DNA of 64,000 nucleotides. Source: Bin55 sp964511425. Its GTDB lineage: Bacteria; Pseudomonadota; Gammaproteobacteria; Pseudomonadales; Azotimanducaceae. The notes beneath the pieces are model-generated. The model was not told where the DNA came from, searched no databases, and saw nothing but the letters and a program-made list of their open reading frames with translations. Position numbers and translations under genes: made by a program. The stretch is taken from contig CAZEFI010000002.1 in NCBI GenBank assembly GCA_964511425.1, positions 62,001 through 126,000 of the forward strand. Direction: 5' to 3'. This document shows positions 8,633 to 17,512 of the stretch, in pieces. Within the stretch, counting starts at the first letter, position 1; every line of letters starts with the position of its first letter.

Positions 8633-9445
8633 ATGGAGTTCCCTGACCTACTTTCAGTTTTATTCCTTGCGTTCGTTCAAGGGCTGACGGAATTTCTTCC
8701 TATATCAAGTTCGGCACACACAATCATCCTACCACATTGGTTTGGTTGGGAAGACCAAGGTTTAGCCGTAGATGTAGCAGCGCATTTTGGTACTCTGGGA
8801 GCTGTACTGATCTACTTTCGGAAACGGTTAGTTGAGCTCAGCGTGGCGTCATTTCAATATGTCCGAACTGGTAATCCATCGGAAAGCTCTCGTTATGCCC
8901 TTTACCTTTTCCTCGCGACCATTCCGATCGTTATTGTGGGTTGGTTTGGCAAAGACTTTGTCGAAACTCATCTCCGATCAGTCGCGCTAGTTGGCACAAC
9001 AACCCTACTATTTGGGCTGCTGCTATTCGTCGCGGATCGAACAGGACAACGTGTCAGGCAAGAATCCGACCTGACCGTTTGGTACGCGTTGTTAATTGGT
9101 GTAAGTCAGGTTCTAGCGCTAATTCACGGAACCTCTCGCTCTGGGATCACGATTACATGTGCACTTTTCTTAGGATTCACACGTATGGCAGCGGCTCGCT
9201 TTTCTTTTCTCTTAGCCGTTCCCGCTATCTTAGCAGCCACCGTATTAACGCTTTCTGACCTCTTATCTGCTACCGAATCTGTGAATTGGTCGGCTATTGC
9301 AATCGCGACCATAACCTCCTTTATCACCGCGTATCTCTGTATTGAGTTTTTTCTCAAGCTGGTCGAAAAAATTGGCATGACTCCCTTTGTTATTTACCGC
9401 GTCATACTTGGCAGTGGTATTCTGGTATGGATATGGATGCTCTAA
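8633..9445 (+). CDS. uppP: Undecaprenyl-diphosphatase
   Basis: 270 residues, strongly hydrophobic, about eight membrane segments. Family motifs are EFLPISSSAH (20-29) and GTSRSGIT (166-173). The enzyme removes a phosphate from undecaprenyl diphosphate on the periplasmic side and so recycles the lipid carrier for cell wall synthesis; overexpression gives bacitracin resistance in other bacteria. One oddity: the residue before GTSRSG is His165 where many relatives have Pro. It is followed 25 bases later by the LON-domain gene, likely cotranscribed. Confidence 0.95.
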   Translation: MEFPDLLSVLFLAFVQGLTEFLPISSSAHTIILPHWFGWEDQGLAVDVAAHFGTLGAVLIYFRKRLVELSVASFQYVRTGNPSESSRYALYLFLATIPIVIVGWFGKDFVETHLRSVALVGTTTLLFGLLLFVADRTGQRVRQESDLTVWYALLIGVSQVLALIHGTSRSGITITCALFLGFTRMAAARFSFLLAVPAILAATVLTLSDLLSATESVNWSAIAIATITSFITAYLCIEFFLKLVEKIGMTPFVIYRVILGSGILVWIWML

Positions 9446-9470
9446 CGGTACACTTGGAGGTTCAACACTG

Positions 9471-10070
9471 ATGGTGGAGATCCCGCTTTTTCCGCTCCGG
9501 TTAGTTCTTTTCAACCGTAGCTTATTTGAGCTAGAGATCTTTGAACCAAGATATCTGAGAATGGTTCGTCGCGCGATATCCAATGACACGGGGATTGGGG
9601 TTGTTTTCCTGTTACAGGGTTCCGAAGTCTTCATAAAGGCGGATGATCCGTTTGAACTTGCGACAATCGGTACTTTAACGTCGATTAGGCATCATGAACC
9701 TCTAACTGATTCTCGAGTACTCATTGTGGTCGAGGGTGGTGCGAAATTTCGTTTACACTCTACGTGGATTGAAGACGATCACTTACACATGGGGTTAGTT
9801 GACATATTGCGAGACGATCCGCAACTTCCACTCCGAAGTAAAGATCAAGAATTAGCAGAAATATTTGACCGAATGAACGATCTTCGTATTTCCGATGGGC
9901 ACTCGAAAATGAATATTGAAGAAAACAACGCTTCCGCCCTCAGCTACCGCCTCTCAGAAATCCTACCGATGTCAATGGAATTTCGTCAAACACTCTTAGA
10001 AATTGATAGTCCGTACCGTCGTCTAGACCGAATATATCGATGGGTGCAGAAGGAACAAGAAAGGGATTGA
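9471..10070 (+). CDS. LON substrate-binding domain protein (no protease part)
   Basis: 199 residues from ATG 9471, which has GGAGG ten bases upstream; a longer in-frame start would overlap uppP. The opening EIPLFPLRLVLF and LEIFEPRYLRMV is the hallmark of the N-terminal LON domain (PUA-like), and the helical remainder ends at residue 199 with no AAA or serine protease domain. Stand-alone LON-domain proteins are common in Proteobacteria and their role is not settled; substrate or peptide binding is assumed from the Lon protease. Cytoplasmic. It lies directly before nadD. Confidence 0.85.
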   Translation: MVEIPLFPLRLVLFNRSLFELEIFEPRYLRMVRRAISNDTGIGVVFLLQGSEVFIKADDPFELATIGTLTSIRHHEPLTDSRVLIVVEGGAKFRLHSTWIEDDHLHMGLVDILRDDPQLPLRSKDQELAEIFDRMNDLRISDGHSKMNIEENNASALSYRLSEILPMSMEFRQTLLEIDSPYRRLDRIYRWVQKEQERD

Positions 10071-10156
10071 ATTATTTGCGATCATCATGTCGTACCAACC
10101 AAAGACTACAAGCACAAGGATCCGTCTAAACTACAGATTGGGTTCGGAGTATTGAT

Positions 10157-10771
10157 TTGATTCTCTTTGGAGGAACATTCGATCCTATTCATCGGGGACA
10201 TTTAGATGCGGCGGTATACGTTAGAGATCTGTTTGCTCAACCAGTACATCTGCTTCTCGCACCACGCCCACGATTACGTAGTCCGTGTATAGCAAGTTTT
10301 GAACATCGATGGACGATGCTACAACTCGCGTGTCAGTCTTACGAGTTGCTTATTCCTGTCGATATGGAAAGAAACGTATCAGGACCGACACATACGATCA
10401 ACACCTTAAAGCACTTACGCCGGAAAACTAACGAAAATTTTGTGTGGTTGTTAGGTAGCGATGCACTGGCGAAAGTCCACTTGTGGTATGGATCGCGGGT
10501 ACTACCGGAGTGGTTGAGCTTTGTCGTGTTAAACCGACCGAGTTTTCCCGTTGTTCAACCACCCACCGACTTTGATCTTACCCAAGACGTGTCGGCAGTA
10601 CTTGAGAAACCAGGATTGGTCTATGTCGCGCCGCGACAGATGTTAGATCTGAGTGCTACCAAAGTACGTGAAAGTCTTCAAACAGGTAGGGGTATCAATC
10701 ACTTAGTTACAACACCCGTATATGACTATATAATTTCAAAGCATATCTACGAACCGAAGGACTCTTGCTGA
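10157..10771 (+). CDS. nadD: Nicotinate-nucleotide adenylyltransferase
   Basis: 204 residues. The nucleotidyltransferase motif GGTFDPIHRGH (5-15) carries the HxGH pair, and LDLSATKVRESL near the end matches the second (ISxTxxR-like) motif. The enzyme adenylates nicotinate mononucleotide in NAD synthesis. Start is TTG 10157, after CGGAG. The coding region overlaps rsfS by seven bases, the usual nadD-rsfS pairing. The lptE and holA genes often found upstream are not present here. Confidence 0.95.
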   Translation: MILFGGTFDPIHRGHLDAAVYVRDLFAQPVHLLLAPRPRLRSPCIASFEHRWTMLQLACQSYELLIPVDMERNVSGPTHTINTLKHLRRKTNENFVWLLGSDALAKVHLWYGSRVLPEWLSFVVLNRPSFPVVQPPTDFDLTQDVSAVLEKPGLVYVAPRQMLDLSATKVRESLQTGRGINHLVTTPVYDYIISKHIYEPKDSC

Positions 10772-11112
10772 CCTACGACGAATTAGCAGATTTTTTAGTA
10801 AGCACGCTGACTGAGCGAAAGGCGCAAGAAATTGCGGTCTTAGACGTACGTAAGCTCACGCACCTCACTGATTTAATGTTAGTCGCAACAGGGACTTCAC
10901 GACGACATGTAGTCGCAGTTACGGAGTTTCTGGTGGTGGAAGCAAAACAATGTAATCTGTCCATCTTGGGCGTAGAAGGAAAGGAACGTGGAGATTGGGT
11001 TTTGATCGACCTTGGAGACGCATTGGTGCACGTTATGCAAGCCAAAACAAGAGACTTCTACCAACTTGAGCGTCTTTGGACACCGTTGTCTACGGAAGAA
11101 CATGTCATGTGA
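10765..11112 (+). CDS. rsfS: Ribosome silencing factor
   Basis: 115 residues, the normal length. Motifs of the RsfS/DUF143 family are visible: KAQEIAVLDVR, LTDLMLVATG TSRRHV and the C-terminal GDWVLIDLGD with HVM. RsfS binds uL14 on the large ribosomal subunit and blocks subunit joining when nutrients are low. TTG start at 10765 inside the end of nadD, with GAAGGA just upstream, so translation is probably coupled. The gene rlmH, usually next, is missing; 11113-11293 holds no recognisable coding sequence. Confidence 0.95.
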   Translation: MLTYDELADFLVSTLTERKAQEIAVLDVRKLTHLTDLMLVATGTSRRHVVAVTEFLVVEAKQCNLSILGVEGKERGDWVLIDLGDALVHVMQAKTRDFYQLERLWTPLSTEEHVM

Positions 11113-11293
11113 ATTTTTAGTTCTGTGGCTGCCAAAAGTTCAACCTCTCTGTACAAAAAGCATTGGCTCTTCCATCTATAGGTTATCGACCGTATTTTTG
11201 AATGTCGTGTTTCGATTCTCGACTCATCAAATGTTTGATTACTCGCCGGTGGTTCACACTTACTTATCTCTCCAACCCTAGGTACTGCTACAG

Positions 11294-13180
11294 ATGAGTA
11301 CGAAAAAAGCTTATGACCCAATACCAAGAACACTGTCGAAAACGATTGTCTATCGCTCGGTCACGGCTTCGGTTCTCGCCCTGACATTCATCTTGTTGCT
11401 TATTGCACGTCTGTATCAACTTCAAATAGTCGAACACGAACGCTACGCGACACATGCTACTGAAAACCGAATCACGACCCAAACGATACCACCGCCCCGA
11501 GGGCTGATTTTTGACCGGAACGGCAACCTTCTCGCCTCGAACCGGATCGTACCATCACTAGCAGTTATTAAAGATAGTGTCGACGATATTGATACCTTGT
11601 TAACCAATGTTCGCGCGTTAGTCGAATTCAATGAAACTGAAGAACTCAGTTTCCGGAAGCGTCTCAAAGACGCTCGAGGGGAAGATAAGGTAATTATCAA
11701 ACGGCACCTCGATGAAGAACAACTCGCCGTCGCTGCAGTGAATCGGTATCGATTTGAAAACATTCTCGTTATTACCGAAATTCTGCGAGAGTATCCAATG
11801 AAAGAACTTGCAGCGCACGTCGTAGGTTCGGTCCGACAGATCACTAAGGAAGATCTGCAACAATTGGACCCAATCCAGTATCGTGGAACTAAATTCGTTG
11901 GACGTCGTGGGGTAGAAAAGTTCTACGAGGATTCCATCCACGGCGAAATTGGTATTCGACAGGTGGAAGTCAATGCCTCGGGACGGGTTTTATCGGAGAT
12001 TTCGGTCGAAGCAGCTGCCCGAGGTCAAACAATTAATTTGCACATGGACATTGAACTCCAACGTGTAGCCGATAACGCTCTGGGGGACCGGCGTGGTGCT
12101 GTAGTTGCAATTGATCCAAAAAGTGGCGGTATCTTAGCTTTAGTGAGCAAACCTTCATACGATCCCAATGTTTTCGTCACCGGTTTGGAAGGAAAAGCGT
12201 ATCAGGATTTGGCTGCGCGAGCCGACGCTCCTCTATTCAACCGTGCGACGCAGGGTATGTACCCACCTGGATCAACGATCAAACCAGTGATCGGTTTGGC
12301 CGGATTAGCCCTGGGAATTATCGACTGGGAACTTGTAATCGACGACCCTAACGGGGAATTTCAACTACCAGGATCGAACCATGTCTATCGATGCTGGGAC
12401 TGGAACAAAATTGGAACCGGAGGCCAAGGCGAAGTTGATTTGTACCGAGCAATTTATCGGTCGTCCAACACCTATTTCTATCACATGGGTGCCGAAGTTG
12501 AAATCGATACTCTCGCAACATTCTTAGACCAATGGGGGTATGGTCGCAACACATCGATCGACATCCATGATGCAGAAGTCGGAATATTACCAACGACTTC
12601 ATGGAAACGAGCAAACAAAGGAGAAACGTGGTTTCTTGGTGAGAACATGCACTATGTCATAGGCCAAGGCTACACGCTCGTTACGCCGCTACAGCTTGCT
12701 ACTGTTGCAACTTTAATTGCGAATCGTGGTCGGTGGGTACGGCCCAGATTGGTACAACGGATTGCGGATTCTACAACACAGGGTGAAGATTTCCCGCCAA
12801 TTGAAGGAGTTAGTGAACCAGATTGGGAGCGAATGGTTGAAGCGTTGTCTGCGGTGATACATCGCAACGTCACAGGATATCGCCAAAATGGCTTAGCGTG
12901 GCACCACATCGGAAGAGACATCACTTATGAAATGGCTGGCAAATCGGGCTCTGCTCAAGTGGTTGCGATTCCCCAAGGTGAAGAGTATGACGAAGAGTCG
13001 TTACCCGAAGATCAACGAAAACACGCGCTGTTTTTCGGTTTCGCACCGGTTCACGACCCTGTCATCGCGGTTGCTACTGTGGTCGAAAACGGAGGCGGTG
13101 GTAGTGAATTTGCTGCACCTGTAGTTCGACAAGTCATCGACGCCTATCTTGCTGGGCGAGTAGCAATTTCTAATGAATGA
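11294..13180 (+). CDS. mrdA: Penicillin-binding protein 2, elongasome transpeptidase
   Basis: 628 residues. A short cytoplasmic N-terminus and one membrane span (about 23-41) lead into the dimerisation domain (PPPRGLIFDRNG at 66-77) and the transpeptidase domain: SxxK as STIK at 327-330, SSN in RSSNTYF, and KSGSAQ as the KTG-type box. PBP2 cross-links peptidoglycan during side-wall growth together with RodA, whose gene overlaps its stop. The third box reads KSGS where E. coli has KSGT. Normal length and context. Confidence 0.97.
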   Translation: MSTKKAYDPIPRTLSKTIVYRSVTASVLALTFILLLIARLYQLQIVEHERYATHATENRITTQTIPPPRGLIFDRNGNLLASNRIVPSLAVIKDSVDDIDTLLTNVRALVEFNETEELSFRKRLKDARGEDKVIIKRHLDEEQLAVAAVNRYRFENILVITEILREYPMKELAAHVVGSVRQITKEDLQQLDPIQYRGTKFVGRRGVEKFYEDSIHGEIGIRQVEVNASGRVLSEISVEAAARGQTINLHMDIELQRVADNALGDRRGAVVAIDPKSGGILALVSKPSYDPNVFVTGLEGKAYQDLAARADAPLFNRATQGMYPPGSTIKPVIGLAGLALGIIDWELVIDDPNGEFQLPGSNHVYRCWDWNKIGTGGQGEVDLYRAIYRSSNTYFYHMGAEVEIDTLATFLDQWGYGRNTSIDIHDAEVGILPTTSWKRANKGETWFLGENMHYVIGQGYTLVTPLQLATVATLIANRGRWVRPRLVQRIADSTTQGEDFPPIEGVSEPDWERMVEALSAVIHRNVTGYRQNGLAWHHIGRDITYEMAGKSGSAQVVAIPQGEEYDEESLPEDQRKHALFFGFAPVHDPVIAVATVVENGGGGSEFAAPVVRQVIDAYLAGRVAISNE

Positions 13181-14315
13181 ATTCTTAAGTGGCCGCGCGA
13201 CCCGAGACCATCACCATTTTTTTTCGGGAAGTTACGGTCAAACATTTAAGTTTGACGTAATTTCGATCGTTTTTACTCTACTACTTATCGGGTTCGGCTT
13301 AATAGTGTTATTTAGTGCCGTGGGACAACGATGGGATGAGATATTGAATCAAGGTATTCGATTGTTGCTCGGCTTAGGGTGTATGATCCTTGCCAGCCAA
13401 CTACGCGTGTCGACCTACTATCGTTGGGCTCCAACAATCTATGCCCTTACCGTGCTGTTGCTTTTTGCAGTTGCTTTTATCGGTGTTTCATCCAAAGGTT
13501 CACAGCGTTGGTTAGACTTTCCAGGGCTACCGAGCTTTCAACCCTCAGAACTATTGAAAATTACCTTACCACTGATCGTCGGATGGTACATCACAACTCG
13601 TGGCTTCAAGTTTAAGTTTTACGATTACATCGCGCTCGTTCTGATAGTGGGATTACCTACGGGTTTGGTCTTCTTACAACCTGATTATGGAACAGCACTA
13701 ATACTCTTAATCGGTGTGGCGGGAATGCTCTTCTTGGTTGGTCTGCGCTTGCGGTGGTTTGCCGTGGGATTAGCCCTCGTGGCAGTCTCCGCTCCAATAA
13801 TCTGGAATTTTGTGTTTCGTGACTATCATCGAGCACGTATCATTACGCTCTTTAATCCCGAACGAGATCCTTTAGGTGCTGGCTGGAACATCATTCAGTC
13901 CAAAACCGCGGTCGGTTCTGGTGGTTTGACTGGCAAAGGACTGTTTGAAGGAACCCAGAGTCATCTCGATTTTTTACCTGAAGGACACACGGACTTCATC
14001 ATTGCTGTAATCGGGGAAGAATTGGGATTTGTATGGTGTGTCGCGTTACTGAGTTGTTATTTGTTGCTTTTTGCCCGTTTAATGTATATATGCACCACCG
14101 CGACGAATGGATTTGGGTATATCGTCGGTACCGGTATCGCGATAATCTTTTTTGGTTATGTATTTGTTAATGTAGCGATGGTTTTGGGACTGTTACCGGT
14201 GGTTGGATTGCCGTTGCCGCTCGTCAGTTACGGCGGTAGTTCTGCGATCACGACAATGACCGCATTTGGTGTCGCCTTGGCAGTTTGTACTCACAAGCAA
14301 GATTTGGAGAAATAA
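13173..14315 (+). CDS. rodA: Rod-shape peptidoglycan glycosyltransferase RodA
   Basis: 380 residues with about ten membrane spans, SEDS family. Diagnostic stretches are SSKGSQRWLDF, QPSELLKI, LQPDYGTAL, GAGWNIIQSKTAVGSGG, FLPEGHTDFI and the C-terminal LPLVSYGGSS. RodA polymerises lipid II glycan strands in the inner membrane and works with PBP2. ATG 13173 overlaps the mrdA stop by eight bases; a His-rich cytoplasmic N-terminus precedes the first span. The stop overlaps the mltB start (TAATG). Confidence 0.97.
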   Translation: MNEFLSGRATRDHHHFFSGSYGQTFKFDVISIVFTLLLIGFGLIVLFSAVGQRWDEILNQGIRLLLGLGCMILASQLRVSTYYRWAPTIYALTVLLLFAVAFIGVSSKGSQRWLDFPGLPSFQPSELLKITLPLIVGWYITTRGFKFKFYDYIALVLIVGLPTGLVFLQPDYGTALILLIGVAGMLFLVGLRLRWFAVGLALVAVSAPIIWNFVFRDYHRARIITLFNPERDPLGAGWNIIQSKTAVGSGGLTGKGLFEGTQSHLDFLPEGHTDFIIAVIGEELGFVWCVALLSCYLLLFARLMYICTTATNGFGYIVGTGIAIIFFGYVFVNVAMVLGLLPVVGLPLPLVSYGGSSAITTMTAFGVALAVCTHKQDLEK

Positions 14316-15367
14316 TGAAAACGAAATTTGTAATAGCGACAGTTCTAATTTTCACATCGTCGCTTCTACTACAAGCCGATTACAGCGAGCATGAAGAGGT
14401 CAGCGTTTTGGTCGATGAACTCGTCTCAGAATACTCGTTTGACCACGCGACGCTCATGTCGGTCTTCAAAAAAGTTAAGCACAAACCGAGAATCATTGAG
14501 ATCATGGACAGTCCAGCGGAATCTAAGCCTTGGTTTGAGTATCGAGACATCTTCATGCAACGTAAGCGTGTGAATGACGGCGTGAAATTCATTCGTAAGC
14601 ACAAAGACGACTTAGACAAAGCATTAGAAGAATACCAAGTGCCAGCTCATATCATCGCGGCGGTCATTGGGATCGAGACGAACTACGGCGGAAATATGGG
14701 CAGTTATCGAGTCATTGATGCCCTTGCAACTTTGGGTTTCGATTATCCACGTCGCGCAGAATTTTTCCGGGGAGAACTGAAGCATTTTCTTATTCTCGCG
14801 TGCGAAGAACGAATCAAACCGTTTGATACCGACGACGCGTGTGACCGAGAACAAAATAACCTTTCCAGCGGTAAGGGGCGATCCATCGAAGATCTATTGG
14901 GTTCGTATGCGGGCGCGATGGGATACGGCCAGTTCATCCCCTCCAGCTATCGGAACTTTGCGATCGACTTTGATGGAGACGGTATGCGGGACATCTGGTC
15001 TAACACCTCTGATGCCATCGGAAGCGTCGCAAACTACTTTGCCGAACACAAATGGACAAAGGATGGTTTAATAATGGAGTCTGTTGAGATTGATACGTCT
15101 CAGGGATCGCCCGCAGAATATGCAAATTTGAAGCTTGAACAATTCTCAATAACGGCAGAAGAATGGCGAGCTTTAGGTATCAAAAGTTCGGCACCAAACA
15201 CCCAAAAGGCAGCGTTATTTGCATATAAATTAGACGATAAAGAGTCCCCTACTTTGCAATACATGCTTGGATTCGAAAATTTTTACTCGATCACAAGATA
15301 CAACCCCAGTCGCCTTTACGCAAGAGTAGTGTTCGAGCTAGCTACCGAAATTCAGAAAAAAATGTAG
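14315..15367 (+). CDS. mltB: Lytic murein transglycosylase B-like
   Basis: 350 residues from ATG 14315, which overlaps the rodA stop and follows GGAGA. The domain is GH103/SLT type: IGIETNYGG with catalytic Glu121, GSYAGAMGYGQFIPSSYRNFA, and FDGDGMRDIWSN. The enzyme cleaves glycan strands to 1,6-anhydromuropeptides. E. coli MltB is an outer-membrane lipoprotein; here the signal peptide ends LLLQA-DY with no Cys, so the product should be soluble in the periplasm (seen in sequence). Its place between rodA and dacA fits the wall gene cluster. Confidence 0.93.
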   Translation: MKTKFVIATVLIFTSSLLLQADYSEHEEVSVLVDELVSEYSFDHATLMSVFKKVKHKPRIIEIMDSPAESKPWFEYRDIFMQRKRVNDGVKFIRKHKDDLDKALEEYQVPAHIIAAVIGIETNYGGNMGSYRVIDALATLGFDYPRRAEFFRGELKHFLILACEERIKPFDTDDACDREQNNLSSGKGRSIEDLLGSYAGAMGYGQFIPSSYRNFAIDFDGDGMRDIWSNTSDAIGSVANYFAEHKWTKDGLIMESVEIDTSQGSPAEYANLKLEQFSITAEEWRALGIKSSAPNTQKAALFAYKLDDKESPTLQYMLGFENFYSITRYNPSRLYARVVFELATEIQKKM

Positions 15368-15435
15368 GATTCGCAGACGTTCGCCACTTACTAGTGAATT
15401 TAACACGTAATAATTGATTCAGGAGGAATCTTTCT

Positions 15436-16644
15436 ATGACATGGAATAAGTTTTTCTTTTTAGCGGTGGTGGGAATCTTCACTGTAAACAGTTGGGGACA
15501 AACATACGTACCCGAGCCTCCTACCTTACAAGCAAAGAGTTTTGTCTTGATGGACGCAGAATCGCAGACTATTCTTGCTGAAGGTAACGCGCATTTGAAA
15601 CTACCACCTGCGAGCCTGACCAAGATCATGACAGACTATGTTGCCGCCGCAGAAATTGAAGCGGGTCGCCTTCGAATGGACGAACTAGTAGAAGTCAGTA
15701 TCAACGCTTGGAAAACTGGCGGGTCGAAGATGTTCATTCAAGAAGGAACCAAAGTCTCGGTTGAGGACTTACTACGAGGCATCATTATCCAATCCGGGAA
15801 TGACGCAAGCATTGCGCTTGCAGAGCATATCGCGGGAGACGATAATGAGTTCGCCAAAATCATGAACTCCTATGCTAAGGAGTTGAATTTAGAGAACACG
15901 CACTTTAAGAACTCTACTGGCCTGCCACACGAGGAACACCTATCTACAGCTTACGATAATGCACTCCTTGCGCGAGCTCTCATTACGAAATTTCCGAATC
16001 ACTACAAGATGTACTCGGAACTCGAATATACCTACAACGATATCACCCAGCCGAATCGTAATAAGCTGTTGACTATGGACCCAACTGTTGATGGTGTGAA
16101 AACAGGATATACCGAGGAAGCAGGTTATTGCTTAGTTGCCTCAGCCGAGCGAAATGGGCTCAGACTGATCACAGCAGTCTTGGGTACAGAGAGTGGGCAG
16201 GAACGCATCAACGATACGCGTAAGCTGCTTAATTACGGATTTCGCTATTTTGAACGTCGGCTAGTAGTTGGTGCACAGAACAGGTTTGATCTATTGTCCG
16301 TGAAGAAAGGAACCGGTAAAGGTCTCCAAGTGCGGATCAACGAGGAGCTCTATCGCCTCGTACCTACAGGCGGTGAAACAAAACAGGTCTTTCAGATTTA
16401 CTTACCAGAACCGCTCGCTGCTCCGATTAAAAAAGATGAAATTGTGGGAACCTTGATCATCTCCATCGACGACAAAGAAATAGCGCGCAGTGACGTCCAG
16501 GCGATGCACGACGTTAACAAGATTAACTTTTTCACAGAGATGTGGAATGGTGTAAAGTCATGGTTCTCGACGGTTCCAAAAGAAGAAAAAGTTGAAGGAC
16601 CACAAACGATCACCGTTTCGACTACGATTGCTAGCGAAGAATAG
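15436..16644 (+). CDS. dacA: D-alanyl-D-alanine carboxypeptidase (PBP5/6 family)
   Basis: 402 residues. Signal peptide at about 1-21; active-site boxes SLTK (60-63), SGN (120-122) and KTG (222-224) in KTGYTEEAGYC. The C-terminal beta domain (about 275-360) is followed by a short amphipathic helix with NFFTEMWNGVKSWFS, the usual inner-membrane tether of PBP5. It trims the terminal D-Ala from wall pentapeptides. A strong AGGAGGAAT site precedes ATG 15436. lipB follows after 18 bases; ybeD, often between them, is absent. Confidence 0.96.
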   Translation: MTWNKFFFLAVVGIFTVNSWGQTYVPEPPTLQAKSFVLMDAESQTILAEGNAHLKLPPASLTKIMTDYVAAAEIEAGRLRMDELVEVSINAWKTGGSKMFIQEGTKVSVEDLLRGIIIQSGNDASIALAEHIAGDDNEFAKIMNSYAKELNLENTHFKNSTGLPHEEHLSTAYDNALLARALITKFPNHYKMYSELEYTYNDITQPNRNKLLTMDPTVDGVKTGYTEEAGYCLVASAERNGLRLITAVLGTESGQERINDTRKLLNYGFRYFERRLVVGAQNRFDLLSVKKGTGKGLQVRINEELYRLVPTGGETKQVFQIYLPEPLAAPIKKDEIVGTLIISIDDKEIARSDVQAMHDVNKINFFTEMWNGVKSWFSTVPKEEKVEGPQTITVSTTIASEE

Positions 16645-16662
16645 GAGGCTAGTTAGTCGTAC

Positions 16663-17313
16663 GTGAACCTAGTCGTTCGAGATTTGAAGAACTCCGACTA
16701 TTTGGCCGTTTGGGATGCAATGAAAGCATTCACGGACACACGAGGTAGTGATACTGAGGATGAATTGTGGATTACGGAACACCGTTCAGTGTTCACTATG
16801 GGTCAGGCGGCGAAGAGTATGCATCTTTTAGACCCAAAGCAAATACCCGTAGTCTATACCGATCGTGGTGGGCAAGTTACTTACCACGGTCCGGGTCAAA
16901 TAGTTGCATACTTATTGCGAGACTTGCGTCGCGTCAAAGAAACCGTTCACACTTTCGTCGCAAATTTAGAAGCAGTAATGATTAATACACTTGCCGCCTA
17001 CGATATCACTGCGACTAGACTTGAAGGTAGCCCGGGGGTCTATGTGGAAAACAAAAAAATTGGTGCACTTGGGCTTCGTATCAGAAATGGTCGGTCGTAC
17101 CATGGTATCTGCTTGAACATCGACATGGACCTTCGGCCCTATGCACAAATTAATCCTTGTGGATTGGTCGGAATGGCAGTCACCCAAATTGCAGACTTCG
17201 TCGACCAAGTAGAATTCGATGACGCGGTGAATAAATTGGTACGGTCCTACCAACAAATCTTTGCTTATGACACGCTCACTCACCACGTTCTGGAAACAGA
17301 GGATTCTTCCTAA
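16663..17313 (+). CDS. lipB: Octanoyl-ACP:protein octanoyltransferase
   Basis: 216 residues. LipB motifs are RGGQVTYHGPGQ (68-79), Lys132 in KKIGALG, GICLNID and NPCG with catalytic Cys166. The enzyme moves octanoate from ACP to lipoate-dependent proteins, the first step of lipoate assembly; lipA is not adjacent. Start is GTG 16663 with AGGAGG about 15 bases upstream, a long spacing. The last 12 codons and the stop (17276-17313) run antisense through DNA that resembles the end of moeB, so the extreme C-terminus (after FAYD) may be recruited from that remnant. Confidence 0.94.
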   Translation: MNLVVRDLKNSDYLAVWDAMKAFTDTRGSDTEDELWITEHRSVFTMGQAAKSMHLLDPKQIPVVYTDRGGQVTYHGPGQIVAYLLRDLRRVKETVHTFVANLEAVMINTLAAYDITATRLEGSPGVYVENKKIGALGLRIRNGRSYHGICLNIDMDLRPYAQINPCGLVGMAVTQIADFVDQVEFDDAVNKLVRSYQQIFAYDTLTHHVLETEDSS

Positions 17314-17437
17314 GGCGGAACTTTCGCCATTCCATGCGCTTGGCATGACAACAGCGCACCCACTCGATTGAGTCTACAGGTAGCGCGAAAATCACACTAA
17401 GGGTTTCTAGCCCGTGCGAAGCATCGATTGACAGGAC
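17276..17437 (-). pseudogene. Degraded copy of the 3' end of moeB
   Basis: On the minus strand this stretch can be read as a C-terminal MoeB piece aligning without gaps to the intact protein at 19577-20320: shared blocks are LETL, DSI-W and AKRMEWRK-RL. The stop codon is conserved in place. Over the last 58 bases I count 44 identities with the intact gene. The two zinc Cys of the intact tail (CPECG) are lost (FPERG), and no start, nucleotide fold or active site remains, so it is not a functional gene. It overlaps the end of lipB by 38 bases. Confidence 0.8.
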
Positions 17438-17463
17438 CGGGTAATACGAAGGCTGAACATTCA

Positions 17464-17499
17464 GCACCTCGTAAGCACGTGTTCGAACACTCGAGGTGC
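17464..17499. terminator. Nested inverted repeat between convergent genes
   Basis: GCACCTCG at 17464-17471 pairs with CGAGGTGC at 17492-17499, and the loop itself contains the perfect palindrome GTGTTCGAACAC. It lies between the lipB stop and the stop of the leftward BON-like gene, so it could end transcription from both sides; there is no strong T-run, so a protein-binding site is equally possible. Confidence 0.4.
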
Positions 17500-17512
17500 A
17501 AAGATGTGAAAC

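Noticed and set aside
11012..11281. Open frame over the end of rsfS and the gap before mrdA, where rlmH is expected
   Set aside because: Its translation shows none of the RlmH motifs and most of it lies in another frame of rsfS.
17276..17467. 63-codon open frame on the minus strand as an intact gene
   Set aside because: It is a tail fragment of moeB with the zinc Cys lost and no start context, so it is listed as a pseudogene.
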